DNA from: Fibrobacter sp.
Lineage (GTDB): Bacteria > Fibrobacterota > Fibrobacteria > Fibrobacterales > Fibrobacteraceae
Length of the DNA: 14,482 bases
Reading direction: 5' to 3'
NCBI GenBank assembly: GCA_021443065.1
Contig: JABUUR010000289.1
Location: forward strand, 1-14,482
The position numbers and the translations under genes were made by a program. A model generated the notes under the pieces. The model saw only the letters and a list, made by a program, of their open reading frames with translations, was not told where the DNA came from and made no database searches. The number at the start of each line of letters is the position of its first letter. Position 1 is the stretch's first letter. Shown piece by piece: positions 1-7,701 of the stretch.

Positions 1-2235
1 GCTGGTAAACAGCACCATGGTGTTCTCGTCCACCTCCGGCAAGATCTCACACAGGGTGGCGTTCACCGCGTCGTTGAATTCCGGCATGGACGGTTTCGGC
101 AAATGCCTGGCCACCATCACGGACTGTCGCTGGTCCCTGTTGGAAGAATCCACATAGACACGAACAAAGGGTTTCTTCTTTTCGCCCAGGGTATCCATGC
201 CCATTTTCTGCACGTAGTAATCCAGTTCGCCCTGAACAGCCAGCGTGGCCGAAGTAAAGGTGGCAGATTTGATCCAGGGGTAGAATTTCTGCTTCATGAT
301 GTCGCTGGAGTTCAAGGGGTACGCCTGCAACTTGATGGTGTGGGGATTGAAAGGTTCCTCCATGAAGAACACCCAGTCTTCGCGACCGGCCTTGGTCAAG
401 AAATCGAAATCCGAGACATACCTTGAAATTTCGGTCATGCGGCCGCTCAGGTTGCTCAAAAGGCCCTGGAGACTTTCGCACCCTTTTTCCGGGGCAAGTC
501 TTGCAACGAGGGCGTCGGCAAGTTTCTGCACCTTTGCATACTGGTCCAGGAAGCCCCTGGGGTCCGATTCGTACTCCGCCATGATGCCGGAGGTATAGGT
601 AAAACCGCCCCTGGAATTTTTCTGCTTCGTAAGTTTCTTTCCGATTTTCATGAAGAAGCGATGCAGGGTCTTTTCTAGTTCGGACAAGGCTTCGGTCAAG
701 TTCCCGCAGGCCTCCAGGCATTCCACATTCTCCGCCGGGACAAGGGATGCAATTTCTGAGATCAGGCCGTCCTGCCGCCCACGGGACGGTACCAGGACCT
801 TGATGGAATTGCGAAGTCCAAAGAAAGAAACCGTCCTGCCCATAGACTGGTTGCTGATTTCAGGCAAGCGGTGGGCCTCGTCAAAGACCACATGTTCGTA
901 CAGCGGAAGCAGGGCGAAATCCAGGGACATGTCCGCAAAGAACAGCGAATGGTTGACCAGGATCATGTTGGAGTTCATGGCCCTGCGTTTTGCGGCCAGC
1001 GCCGGGCACTTGCCGTAATGCGGGCACTTTTCACCAAGGCAGGATTTTGCAGAACTGGACATCTTCGACCAGAGCACGCGATTGCGGCCCTGGCTAAAGG
1101 AGGAACATTCATTCACATCGCCCGAGGTGGTTTTGTACACCCAGGGGATGATTGCCATGAAGGAGTCCCTTTCATCGGGCAACAAAAGATTTTCAGGGGC
1201 ATTTAAAATTTCTTCGAACTTGCGCAGGCAAAGGTAATTTTCGCGACCCTTCAAAATGGCGGGCTTCAGCATACCATTGTAAAGCCCGGAAATCATGGGG
1301 ATGTCGTGAGTCCAGAGTTGTTCCTGCAAGGCACGCGTGGCAGTGCTGATGACCACCCGCTGCCCGGAAACCGCCTTGTTGGCGGAAGCCACCAAGTAGG
1401 CCAGGGACTTTCCAGAACCTGTGGGTGCCTCCAACACGCAAAGGCCACCCCTGTGCATGTTGCGTTCCACGATGGTGGCGCAATCCTGCTGGTTGTGGCG
1501 GTACTTGAAGTTTTCAACAGTTCTCGCAAGGAGTCCGCCTTCCTCAAAAAAATCAGAAACCCGCGGGGACCGGCCCTTTTCCAGCACACTTTCCAAGGGG
1601 ACCTGGGGCAGTCTGTATTCCGGCATGGCGGTTGCGTCATCCACCGAAGGCCAGATCAAGGACCAGTAGGAATCTGCGGCAACCTTGGAAAGGGCCTTTG
1701 CAAGCCATGGGCCGGCACCCTGTATCTTTTCAAGGCACATCACGAAAAGGCGGCCGCAAGCATCGGCATCGGGCAGGGCGCGGTGGGCGCGGCTGCGGGG
1801 AATGTCCAGTTCCTGCACCAAGGTATCCAGGCGGTGGTTCGAAACATCCTGGTAGGCGATTCTCGAAACCGTCAGGGAATCCCAAACCGGATGGTTGTCA
1901 AAACTTACGCCGACTTTTTCAAAGGACTGTCTAAGGAACCTGGAATCGAAATTCGCGTTATGGGCTACCAGAGGCAAGTCGCCGATAAAGGAATAGATTT
2001 TTCCGGCAACGGCGGCAAAGGATTCCGCATTTTCCAAGTCGCTCTTATAAATGCCCGTAAGATTTTCAATAAAAGGGCGCAGGGCCGTAGAGACCGGTTT
2101 CACCAGGTAATCCACCGACTCCCCGGGTACCCCGTCTTCGAAACGGACCAGCGCGACCTCGATAATTTCATCCTTTTCAAAATCAAGGCCAGTGGTTTCC
2201 AGGTCAATAGCAACGAAAGAGGGAATCTTATTCAT
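1..2235 (-). CDS. DnaQ-family 3'-5' exonuclease fused to DinG-family (XPD-like) helicase, 3' end cut by window edge
   Basis: Read continuously on the minus strand, the frame is open for 745 codons and leaves the window at base 1 without a stop. Residues about 5-165 are a DEDDh exonuclease: DLETTGL (D11, E13), HNANFD (H92, D97) and HRALPD (H151, D156). A superfamily 2 DEAD_2 helicase follows: Walker A APTGSGKS (270-277), DEAH (452-455), SATL (662-665), and LFTS at the window edge, where the C-terminal helicase motifs begin. Four cysteines (336, 399, 404, 410) have the C-x4-C-x5-C spacing of the E. coli DinG [4Fe-4S] site. By family, the protein should act on DNA in the cytoplasm, trimming 3' ends and possibly unwinding forked or R-loop DNA in repair. 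Roughly 150-250 residues are probably missing. Three ATGs stand in tandem (2241, 2238, 2235); the last is best spaced from the ribosome binding site. A 40-base gap separates it from the upstream lipoprotein gene. Confidence 0.93.
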   Translation of the reverse strand, partial: MNKIPSFVAIDLETTGLDFEKDEIIEVALVRFEDGVPGESVDYLVKPVSTALRPFIENLTGIYKSDLENAESFAAVAGKIYSFIGDLPLVAHNANFDSRFLRQSFEKVGVSFDNHPVWDSLTVSRIAYQDVSNHRLDTLVQELDIPRSRAHRALPDADACGRLFVMCLEKIQGAGPWLAKALSKVAADSYWSLIWPSVDDATAMPEYRLPQVPLESVLEKGRSPRVSDFFEEGGLLARTVENFKYRHNQQDCATIVERNMHRGGLCVLEAPTGSGKSLAYLVASANKAVSGQRVVISTATRALQEQLWTHDIPMISGLYNGMLKPAILKGRENYLCLRKFEEILNAPENLLLPDERDSFMAIIPWVYKTTSGDVNECSSFSQGRNRVLWSKMSSSAKSCLGEKCPHYGKCPALAAKRRAMNSNMILVNHSLFFADMSLDFALLPLYEHVVFDEAHRLPEISNQSMGRTVSFFGLRNSIKVLVPSRGRQDGLISEIASLVPAENVECLEACGNLTEALSELEKTLHRFFMKIGKKLTKQKNSRGGFTYTSGIMAEYESDPRGFLDQYAKVQKLADALVARLAPEKGCESLQGLLSNLSGRMTEISRYVSDFDFLTKAGREDWVFFMEEPFNPHTIKLQAYPLNSSDIMKQKFYPWIKSATFTSATLAVQGELDYYVQKMGMDTLGEKKKPFVRVYVDSSNRDQRQSVMVARHLPKPSMPEFNDAVNATLCEILPEVDENTMVLFTS

Positions 2236-2242
2236 CATCATA

Positions 2243-2248
2243 TCCTTT
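2243..2248 (-). promoter_or_regulatory. Shine-Dalgarno AAAGGA deciding the start of the DnaQ-DinG gene
   Basis: On the minus strand AAAGGA is followed by T and then ATGATGATG. It lies 1, 4 and 7 bases from the three ATGs, so the third (2235) has the usual spacing. AT-rich sequence around the site (TATTATAAAGG) could also hold a -10-like element, but no convincing -35 partner is visible. Confidence 0.6.
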
Positions 2249-2275
2249 ATAATATGCATTCAACCGCCCAGGGGA

Positions 2276-4048
2276 CTAGCGCAACATGGGAACAACGGGA
2301 ACCAACGTGTTCAGAAGGTTTTCACCGTTGCCCAACTTTATGGTATCGTCAATCGCCCTCCAGGCAGATCCGTAACGGAATGGGCTTACCGAGCCCCCGT
2401 CGGGAATCAACGTTCCTTCTTGAGGGTAGTAGTAATCCATAAAGTAGTCTCCCTCCATCAGGTCGTTAAATTTAAACTCCCCAAAATTTCCGCATTTTTC
2501 AACGTAGTAGTTTTTGCTGGCGAGGGAACGCAGGCGCACGACTACTCCCGGCCTCGAAGAAAAAATCCCGCCCGAAAACGAGGCTAGTTTCAACTTGGCC
2601 ACCATGTCGAATTTTTTCAGGAGATTGTACTTGAATTCCACCACGGTATCGCGAACCCCGTTGCTGTCGGCGGCGGCCAACGTGGTGTCCTTGTATCCTC
2701 GCAGCAACTCCACGGAGACATCCGTAGGCCAGGGGGCGGCCTTTTCCACCACAAAGCGCACAGGGTCCAGTTGCTTCACGAAAACTTCGGCGGTATCCTT
2801 GTTGATCACGGTAAAAAACCGGTCTTCCACGGAATCCAGCTTGGGCTTGTCGAACAATATCAATACGGAATCCTGAGGGAATACGGCCCCCGCCCTCGAA
2901 ATGGACTTCACCGAAGAAATCTTGGGCGAAAGGGTGTCGGCCTCCATCTTTTTCCATTCCCATTCCAGTTCGTTGCGGGTGGTGTCCAGCGACCGAAGCA
3001 GGGAATCCTTGCCCGCATTGCAGATAAACTTATAAAGCAATTCGCCCTGGGGCTTTTCTTCGAAGTAGAATTGGGGTTTGTTGCTGCTAGACCCCAGGTA
3101 CACAAGGTTGGGGTAGATTTTTTCGTTTTCGGGAGAAACCAAGTAGCAGTTGCTTGTATCCGCGAAGGTGGAGTCAAAATACACGTTGCGGGTAAAGTTT
3201 GCCTCCAGGATATTCGCATAGGGTTGGGACACCGATTCCAACTCCAAGCGCGTAGTATCCATGTCGGCGATAGGCAGCCACAGGGTGTCCGCGGTCTCTT
3301 CCGTCAGCACAAGATCCTGGGTCCACACACCCACCTGTTCCGTGGCCAATTCGATCTTCTGGTTTCCGTTTCCATCTTCAAAGGCCACCACACGGTATCG
3401 CCCCGCCTTCAGCCCCGTCAGGGTGAACACGCCGGCGCTGTCGGCGCGGGTAACGTACAAGGGGGGCTCCTTCAGCAGCATGGGGAGCGAGTCCAGGGCC
3501 TTGGTGGTGGTATCGCGGTACTTGTCCAGATACTTGCGGCTTTCCCGATCAGGCCCCATCAGGAACAAGCCCACGCTGGGGTACTGTTTTTTGCTCAGCA
3601 TGGCCTCGTTCACAAGAACACGCCCCGACAGCGTCAAGGAATCGATGACCGCCCCCGTAGAGAATACAACGTGGAACGGCTTCGACAAGGCGTTTCCCCG
3701 AAGATCCTTGATGCCCCCTGCAAAGGTGACGGTATAAGTCGTCCCCGTGTCAAGTTCCGCCCGCGATGTGAGCAACAGGGATTTTCCCTTCACCTCGAAC
3801 CGCAATTTCTTTTCGATGGGGGGCGAAATGGACACGGCGCTGCGGGGAATGGAGGCATTGATCCATTCGTCGAATTCCAACTTCACCATAAGTTCGTTGG
3901 GATGGTTGGTGGTGTTGGGCGCAGGGTACACCGCGGCGACCCGCGGAGGCAACTTGTCTTCGGGACCTCCGCTAGGCGCCACCTGGGTGGCGCAGGCAGC
4001 CAGCAACAAACCGCCGGCAAACGTACCTGTGAGCGACTTTATACCCAT
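2276..4048 (-). CDS. Ig-like (Big_5) domain lipoprotein
   Basis: A 590-residue lipoprotein. The signal peptide ends in a canonical lipobox, L16-A17-A18-C19. It is followed by the PSGGPEDK-x-PP run (25-35) typical of FCB-group lipoproteins with an N-terminal Big_5 Ig-like domain. The Ig-like part spans about 33-133 and includes the conserved FDEWI segment (59-63). A second beta-rich unit near 206-232 (GVFTLTGLKAGRYRVVAF, then EDGNGN) resembles carboxypeptidase-regulatory or SpaA-like folds that follow Big_5 in these proteins. The remaining ~350 residues are rich in Asp, Thr and aromatic residues and match nothing I can name. It is probably anchored in the outer membrane; its function is unknown. 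It starts one base after the lepB stop and lacks a close Shine-Dalgarno, so translation is probably coupled to lepB. The family-level call is firm; the role is not. Confidence 0.88.
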   Translation of the reverse strand: MGIKSLTGTFAGGLLLAACATQVAPSGGPEDKLPPRVAAVYPAPNTTNHPNELMVKLEFDEWINASIPRSAVSISPPIEKKLRFEVKGKSLLLTSRAELDTGTTYTVTFAGGIKDLRGNALSKPFHVVFSTGAVIDSLTLSGRVLVNEAMLSKKQYPSVGLFLMGPDRESRKYLDKYRDTTTKALDSLPMLLKEPPLYVTRADSAGVFTLTGLKAGRYRVVAFEDGNGNQKIELATEQVGVWTQDLVLTEETADTLWLPIADMDTTRLELESVSQPYANILEANFTRNVYFDSTFADTSNCYLVSPENEKIYPNLVYLGSSSNKPQFYFEEKPQGELLYKFICNAGKDSLLRSLDTTRNELEWEWKKMEADTLSPKISSVKSISRAGAVFPQDSVLILFDKPKLDSVEDRFFTVINKDTAEVFVKQLDPVRFVVEKAAPWPTDVSVELLRGYKDTTLAAADSNGVRDTVVEFKYNLLKKFDMVAKLKLASFSGGIFSSRPGVVVRLRSLASKNYYVEKCGNFGEFKFNDLMEGDYFMDYYYPQEGTLIPDGGSVSPFRYGSAWRAIDDTIKLGNGENLLNTLVPVVPMLR

Positions 4049-4049
4049 A

Positions 4050-5450
4050 CTAAATCAGGGGGGCGACCTTACCCAGGCGAGTCCAGCGGATCTTAAAGGG
4101 CAGGCGCCACCAGGTCAAGGGATTCCCCAACTCGAAGGTACCGTCCTCATTTTCAAAGGAGAAGTAGACCACCAGGGCCTGGGCCTTGACGTTGCGCTTG
4201 GAGACGAAACCCCAGTAACGGCTGTCGGCAGAATTATCGCGATTGTCGCCCATCATAAAGAACTGCGGCGTCTTTACGACATAACGGTCTATGGGTTTTC
4301 CGCCCAGGGACAGTTTGCGACGGATTTCGAACTTCGGGGCAGGCGCAGGTTCTACGGCACCTTGAGCCGCGGCGGAATCCTGTTCCACACCTTCGGTCGG
4401 GATATCGCCTTTGGCAATTTCCGCGGGAAGTTCTCCGGAGGTTTCCAGCCCGCGATTCAGCAAGGCTACATTTCCTTCCAGGTCCTGCAGCAGGGAGGCT
4501 TCAAACGAGACGTAACTTACCTGACGGGTCAAACCGCCCTTGGCGTGGGGGTCCAGCAACGGCAGGTAGGCCATGCGGGCATATTCCTTGAAAAAGGCAA
4601 AGGACATGGTTCCCGATACAGTGTCGCCCTGCAAAAGGCGGTGCTGGAGAACCTGACGGTTACGGCGGAACATTTCGTTCAGGGACAGGCCACGGTCGTT
4701 TTCCACGGGAATCTTGAAATCTTCGAAATCGTAATTGTTATCTTCCACCCCGTCCTTCCACAACGACAAATCCAGCACCACGGATTCATCCGGGTTTTCC
4801 TGGGCGATAATGGAACGGAGCCACCAGAGTTTTTCCAGGGAAAGTGAATCCACAAAAATGGTATCGCCAACGGAGGGCACCACGAAAGTTTCCCGTTCAT
4901 CCCGGGGAGAAAGGGTGCGGGCGGTGGCGGTCCACTTGCCCTGTCCCGGCAACGTATCCTGACGGACCCCGTTGACATACAGGCGCCCCTGATGGACAGC
5001 GATGGTATCGCCGCTTACGCCCACGCAACGCTTGATGTAATCCTTGGGGCCATCCGCATAATGCACCAGGTGGGGCTGGCCTTCTTCGGGTTGGTGGTCC
5101 CAGTAGAAATTGCCAAACATCAGCGCGTTGAAGAGATGGGTATAACGTTCAGGCTTACCCTCGGGATATTCAGGTTCACCGGGATAGCGGAAAATCACGA
5201 TATCGCCCGCCTTGGGGTCAAGGCCGGGGAACTTCTTGTTGCTAAAGGGGATGGGGGATCCGTACGTAACCTTGAGCCCTAGCAAGAAGTCGCCGGTTTT
5301 CAAGGAATCTTCCATGGATCCGCTGGGAATCTGGAAAGCCTGAACCACATACTGGATAACAATAAGGGCAAGAACCAAGGGAACCACAAGTTCCCGGAGC
5401 AAGCCCCTTAAAAAACTCTTTGCTGAAAATTTCTTCTTTTCGGAATCCAT
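4050..5450 (-). CDS. lepB: signal peptidase I (long, Bacteroidetes-type)
   Basis: Inner-membrane serine protease (family S26) that cleaves signal peptides from exported non-lipoproteins. One N-terminal membrane segment (about 20-40) is followed by the catalytic-serine box IPSGSM (Ser45 the likely nucleophile), a box with DYIKRCVGVSGD (general-base Lys140), and GDNRDNSADSR at 401-411. The 466-residue length comes from about 260 residues between the Lys and GDNRDNS boxes. This includes a second GDTI-containing stretch (195-198), as in Bacteroidetes enzymes, then a helical region and an Ala/Pro/Glu-rich linker (350-372). The ATG at 5450 is preceded in frame by GTG at 5453, which could be used instead; the purine-rich GCGAG upstream fits either. 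It lies 13-16 bases after the response regulator gene and one base before the Ig-like lipoprotein gene, so it is probably cotranscribed with both. Confidence 0.95.
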   Translation of the reverse strand: MDSEKKKFSAKSFLRGLLRELVVPLVLALIVIQYVVQAFQIPSGSMEDSLKTGDFLLGLKVTYGSPIPFSNKKFPGLDPKAGDIVIFRYPGEPEYPEGKPERYTHLFNALMFGNFYWDHQPEEGQPHLVHYADGPKDYIKRCVGVSGDTIAVHQGRLYVNGVRQDTLPGQGKWTATARTLSPRDERETFVVPSVGDTIFVDSLSLEKLWWLRSIIAQENPDESVVLDLSLWKDGVEDNNYDFEDFKIPVENDRGLSLNEMFRRNRQVLQHRLLQGDTVSGTMSFAFFKEYARMAYLPLLDPHAKGGLTRQVSYVSFEASLLQDLEGNVALLNRGLETSGELPAEIAKGDIPTEGVEQDSAAAQGAVEPAPAPKFEIRRKLSLGGKPIDRYVVKTPQFFMMGDNRDNSADSRYWGFVSKRNVKAQALVVYFSFENEDGTFELGNPLTWWRLPFKIRWTRLGKVAPLI

Positions 5451-5466
5451 CACTTTTTTCTCGCTA

Positions 5467-6237
5467 CTAAAGGTTACGGAATTTCTTGATGACGCTGCGG
5501 CTCACCTGGATCTGCGTTCCCGCCTTGTCCTTGAGGGCCATCACCATCTTGCCCTGTTCCGTCTTGCGGCATTCGGCAATGTAATCCACGGCCACGATGT
5601 GGGAACGGTGGACCTTCACAAAACTCCTGGGGTCCAGCTTTTTCTCCAGTTCAATAATGGGGGTGTCGATGACGTAGCGGCCATCCAGGGCATATACCGT
5701 AGTGTACTTTTCTTCGCTCTGAAAACGGATAACCTGGTCCAGGTTCAAGAAAACAATGCGGTCGCCGATCTTGATCTGGAGGCGCTGAATGTAGTTCTCG
5801 GTCTTGTTCACCAGTTCCCGCAATTTATCCCAGTTAAAGTCCTGGGGCAGTGCGGGCTCGTTTTCCAGACCGGGCAGGCGACGGCGAATTTTTTCAATGG
5901 CGGCCGCCAAGCGCTCCTGTTCCACAGGCTTCAAAAGGTAGTCCACCGTGTCTTCCTCGAATGCCTTTACCGCAAAGTTGTCGTAGGCGGTGGTAAACAC
6001 CACCAGAGGAACCTCGTGCTTGCTCAATCCGTGAAGAACATCGAAACCGTCCATGTCCGGCATCTGGATATCCAGAAAAACCACATCGGGCATCAGTTCC
6101 CGAATCTGCTGGATGGCGGCAGTGCCGGAACCAGCCTCCCCGAGAATTTCCACTTCCGAGGAACATTCCTCCAGCAGAACGCGCATGCGCTTTCTGGCCA
6201 GGGGTTCGTCATCCACAATCAAAACAGAAAAAGGCAT
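5467..6237 (-). CDS. LytTR-family response regulator (LytR/AlgR type)
   Basis: A 256-residue two-component response regulator. The receiver domain (1-120) has the acidic pair D9/D10, phosphoacceptor D56 in VVFLDIQMPDMDG, the switch threonine in FTTAY (82-83) and K103 in LLKP, so it looks phosphorylatable. A short linker leads to a C-terminal LytTR DNA-binding domain (about 152-254) with the hallmark FVKVHRSHIV (207-216) and the preceding IRFQSEEKYTTVY strand. It should bind DNA as a dimer and regulate transcription; targets are unknown. Its ATG overlaps the stop of the NlpE-like gene by one base (TAATG), implying coupled translation, and lepB follows. No LytS-type or other histidine kinase gene lies in the window, so its partner is encoded elsewhere. 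Confidence 0.95.
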   Translation of the reverse strand: MPFSVLIVDDEPLARKRMRVLLEECSSEVEILGEAGSGTAAIQQIRELMPDVVFLDIQMPDMDGFDVLHGLSKHEVPLVVFTTAYDNFAVKAFEEDTVDYLLKPVEQERLAAAIEKIRRRLPGLENEPALPQDFNWDKLRELVNKTENYIQRLQIKIGDRIVFLNLDQVIRFQSEEKYTTVYALDGRYVIDTPIIELEKKLDPRSFVKVHRSHIVAVDYIAECRKTEQGKMVMALKDKAGTQIQVSRSVIKKFRNL

Positions 6238-6743
6238 TACTTCTCCTGGGCGTTTTCAGGATTTTCTTCCTGAGGCTTCTTGCTTGCCACCGGTGACTTG
6301 AAAATTCGAATCAAGTCCATGGGCATGCCGTTTTCGTCTTTGTAAATAGAGCCGTTGCTGGTCATGTAAGACAAGTTGCCCATGGCGCTGCGTTTGTAGT
6401 TCCAATGGACGGAACCTTCGGACAACGTAACCTTCACGATGCTGTCCGCATAGGTAAAGGTACCTCGAAGGGTGTCCGTGACCACGGAGTCCGCGATTTT
6501 CTTCTGGACCACCACCACGGTGCTGTCTTCGTTCAAGTTCATGCGAATCATTCTTGTAACGCAGTCGTCGCAGGGCATACGGCCGGAGTACAACCCGGGA
6601 ATTTCCTTGGGCATTTCGACGGGAGGCAGGTCCGGCAGTTTCTCCTGCTTTTCCTGGGAGCATGCAGAAACGAGCATCGCCGCCATGGCGACAGGGGCCG
6701 CCGTCCTTAGCAAAAAGAACATCTTGGAGTATAAAATCTTCAT
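6237..6743 (-). CDS. NlpE-like lipoprotein
   Basis: A small lipoprotein of 168 residues from the ATG at 6743. A TTG 24 bases further upstream is in frame but would add eight poorly fitting residues and lies inside an inverted repeat. The signal peptide has basic K2 and K7, a hydrophobic core and lipobox V25-S26-A27-C28. The mature part begins with a Pro/Glu/Lys-rich linker, then GLYSGRMPCDDC (50-61). This matches the NlpE N-terminal domain signature, in which G-x-Y-x-G is followed by P-C-x-x-C, and the following strands (MIRMNLNEDSTVVVV) fit as well. In E. coli NlpE is an outer-membrane lipoprotein that signals surface contact and lipoprotein or redox faults to CpxA. The E. coli C-terminal OB-like domain is absent here. 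The C-terminus is a charged Lys/Glu/Asn tail. The stop overlaps the response regulator start. Fold call fairly confident; signalling role inferred. Confidence 0.78.
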   Translation of the reverse strand: MKILYSKMFFLLRTAAPVAMAAMLVSACSQEKQEKLPDLPPVEMPKEIPGLYSGRMPCDDCVTRMIRMNLNEDSTVVVVQKKIADSVVTDTLRGTFTYADSIVKVTLSEGSVHWNYKRSAMGNLSYMTSNGSIYKDENGMPMDLIRIFKSPVASKKPQEENPENAQEK

Positions 6744-6768
6744 GTTGCACAATTTAACAAATTGCAAC
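6744..6768. promoter_or_regulatory. inverted repeat abutting the NlpE-like start codon
   Basis: On the minus strand, arms GTTGCAATTT and AAATT-GT-GCAAC flank a GTT loop. They can form a 10-bp stem with a two-base bulge, ending on the base before the ATG. It fills half of the 46-base gap, the longest in the window, and the gene has no Shine-Dalgarno. It could be a regulator-binding palindrome or an mRNA hairpin controlling initiation. It is too AT-rich, and lacks the T tract, for a classical terminator. Confidence 0.4.
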
Positions 6769-6789
6769 TGGAGAAAGTATCAATTTCAA

Positions 6790-7701
6790 TTAAAATCCCA
6801 TGGAATGAACGATCCTGAAGCCGACCATCTGGGAATGTGTCGCAGGGGTTTTCTTGTTGTCGCGGTTTGCAGATTCCATGGCGGAAACCTTGTCCGACCA
6901 ACCTCCGCCGCGAACAATCTTGTATTCCCCGGTGCTTGCGCCCGTGGGGTTTTCTTCATCCTTGGTAGATGTGGAGCCGTACCAGTCGTTGACCCATTCG
7001 GCAACGTTTCCGCCCATGTCGTAAAGACCGAATTCGTTGGGCAGATAACTTGCCACCTTCACAGGACCGTTAGTTTGTGCGTAATAAGCGTACTTGGAGG
7101 CCACGGCATCACCCCAGTAGAACCTGGAACTGGTGCCACCGCGAATAGCAATTTCCCATTCCGTATCCGTGGGCAGCCGCACAGATTCCACGCTGTAGTC
7201 GATGGTAAGGTTTTCCAGGATATTGAACTCACCCACCCCGTCGTAAACGTAGGCGGTATCTATGTTCACCATCTTGGAAAAGGCGTTGCAGAACAAGACC
7301 GCATCGTACCAACTGACATTGGCCACGGCAATATCGCCCCCGATTTTGTCCATGGCGGGGAGTTTTCCCATGACCATCTTGTAAAGATCCTGGGTCACCT
7401 CGGTAGAGGACATTTCAAAGGCGCCGACGGCATATTTGGTCACCCCCCGAGTCAACAGGGAGGCGGGAATTTCCACGAAATCGATCAGGGAATCCAGGCC
7501 GTCAAGGGCACCCGTTGCCGAGGAATTTCCATCGGCGCTGGAACCCGGATTATCACCGGTGCTGCTGGAAGAATTTGCCACAACCGTTCCCGGCTTGATT
7601 TCCACAGGGTCCCCGCCGGCGACAGATGAGCACCCCGTCCACAAAAGGGACGCGCCAAAAACAAGCATACACGCGGCAACAAAACCCTTGGACATACGCA
7701 T
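6790..7701 (-). CDS. FGE-sulfatase (SUMF1/formylglycine-generating-enzyme fold) lipoprotein
   Basis: A 303-residue lipoprotein. The signal peptide ends at LLWTGC (C24), a slightly irregular lipobox with Trp at -3. A Ser/Gly/Asn-rich tether (40-66) leads into an FGE-fold domain (about 72-300). Recognisable family motifs are the EVTQDLY segment (101-107), WYDAVLFCNAF (131-141), RLPTDTEWE (175-183), GLYDMGGNVAEW (225-236), VRGGGW (263-268) and GFR (294-296). The copper-binding cysteine pair of true formylglycine-generating enzymes, near the C-terminus, is missing; the mature domain has only C138 besides the lipidated Cys. It is therefore probably not an oxidase and more likely a binding or structural protein at the outer membrane. 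Its ATG overlaps the stop of the large secreted-protein gene (TAATG); an alternative ATG lies at 7695. There is no Shine-Dalgarno, which fits translational coupling. Confidence 0.88.
   Translation of the reverse strand: MRMSKGFVAACMLVFGASLLWTGCSSVAGGDPVEIKPGTVVANSSSSTGDNPGSSADGNSSATGALDGLDSLIDFVEIPASLLTRGVTKYAVGAFEMSSTEVTQDLYKMVMGKLPAMDKIGGDIAVANVSWYDAVLFCNAFSKMVNIDTAYVYDGVGEFNILENLTIDYSVESVRLPTDTEWEIAIRGGTSSRFYWGDAVASKYAYYAQTNGPVKVASYLPNEFGLYDMGGNVAEWVNDWYGSTSTKDEENPTGASTGEYKIVRGGGWSDKVSAMESANRDNKKTPATHSQMVGFRIVHSMGF

Noticed and set aside
47..721. A minus-strand frame of 224 codons, suggesting a separate gene or a frameshifted DinG.
   Set aside because: The DinG reading frame runs without a stop through this region, so this alternative frame is incidental and no frameshift is needed.
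1306..2442. A plus-strand open frame of 378 codons.
   Set aside because: It mirrors the DnaQ-DinG gene codon for codon and shows no recognisable motif, whereas the minus-strand reading has a full set of exonuclease and helicase motifs.
2771..4096. A plus-strand open frame of 441 codons, and another at 3747-4847.
   Set aside because: Both are mirror frames of the Ig-like lipoprotein and lepB genes, in the same codon register, with compositionally biased translations.
6744..6767. A TTG start at 6767 for the NlpE-like gene.
   Set aside because: It would add eight residues before a textbook lipoprotein signal peptide and lies inside the inverted repeat; the ATG at 6743 fits better.
6744..6789. 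The hairpin as a rho-independent terminator for the FGE-fold gene.
   Set aside because: The stem is AT-rich and bulged, and no T tract follows; the next gene's coding sequence begins at once.
6743..6800. A possible sigma-70 promoter (TTGAAA, 17-base spacer, TGCAAT) on the minus strand before the NlpE-like gene.
   Set aside because: The -10 match is only four of six bases and AT-rich gaps give such matches by chance; not strong enough to list.
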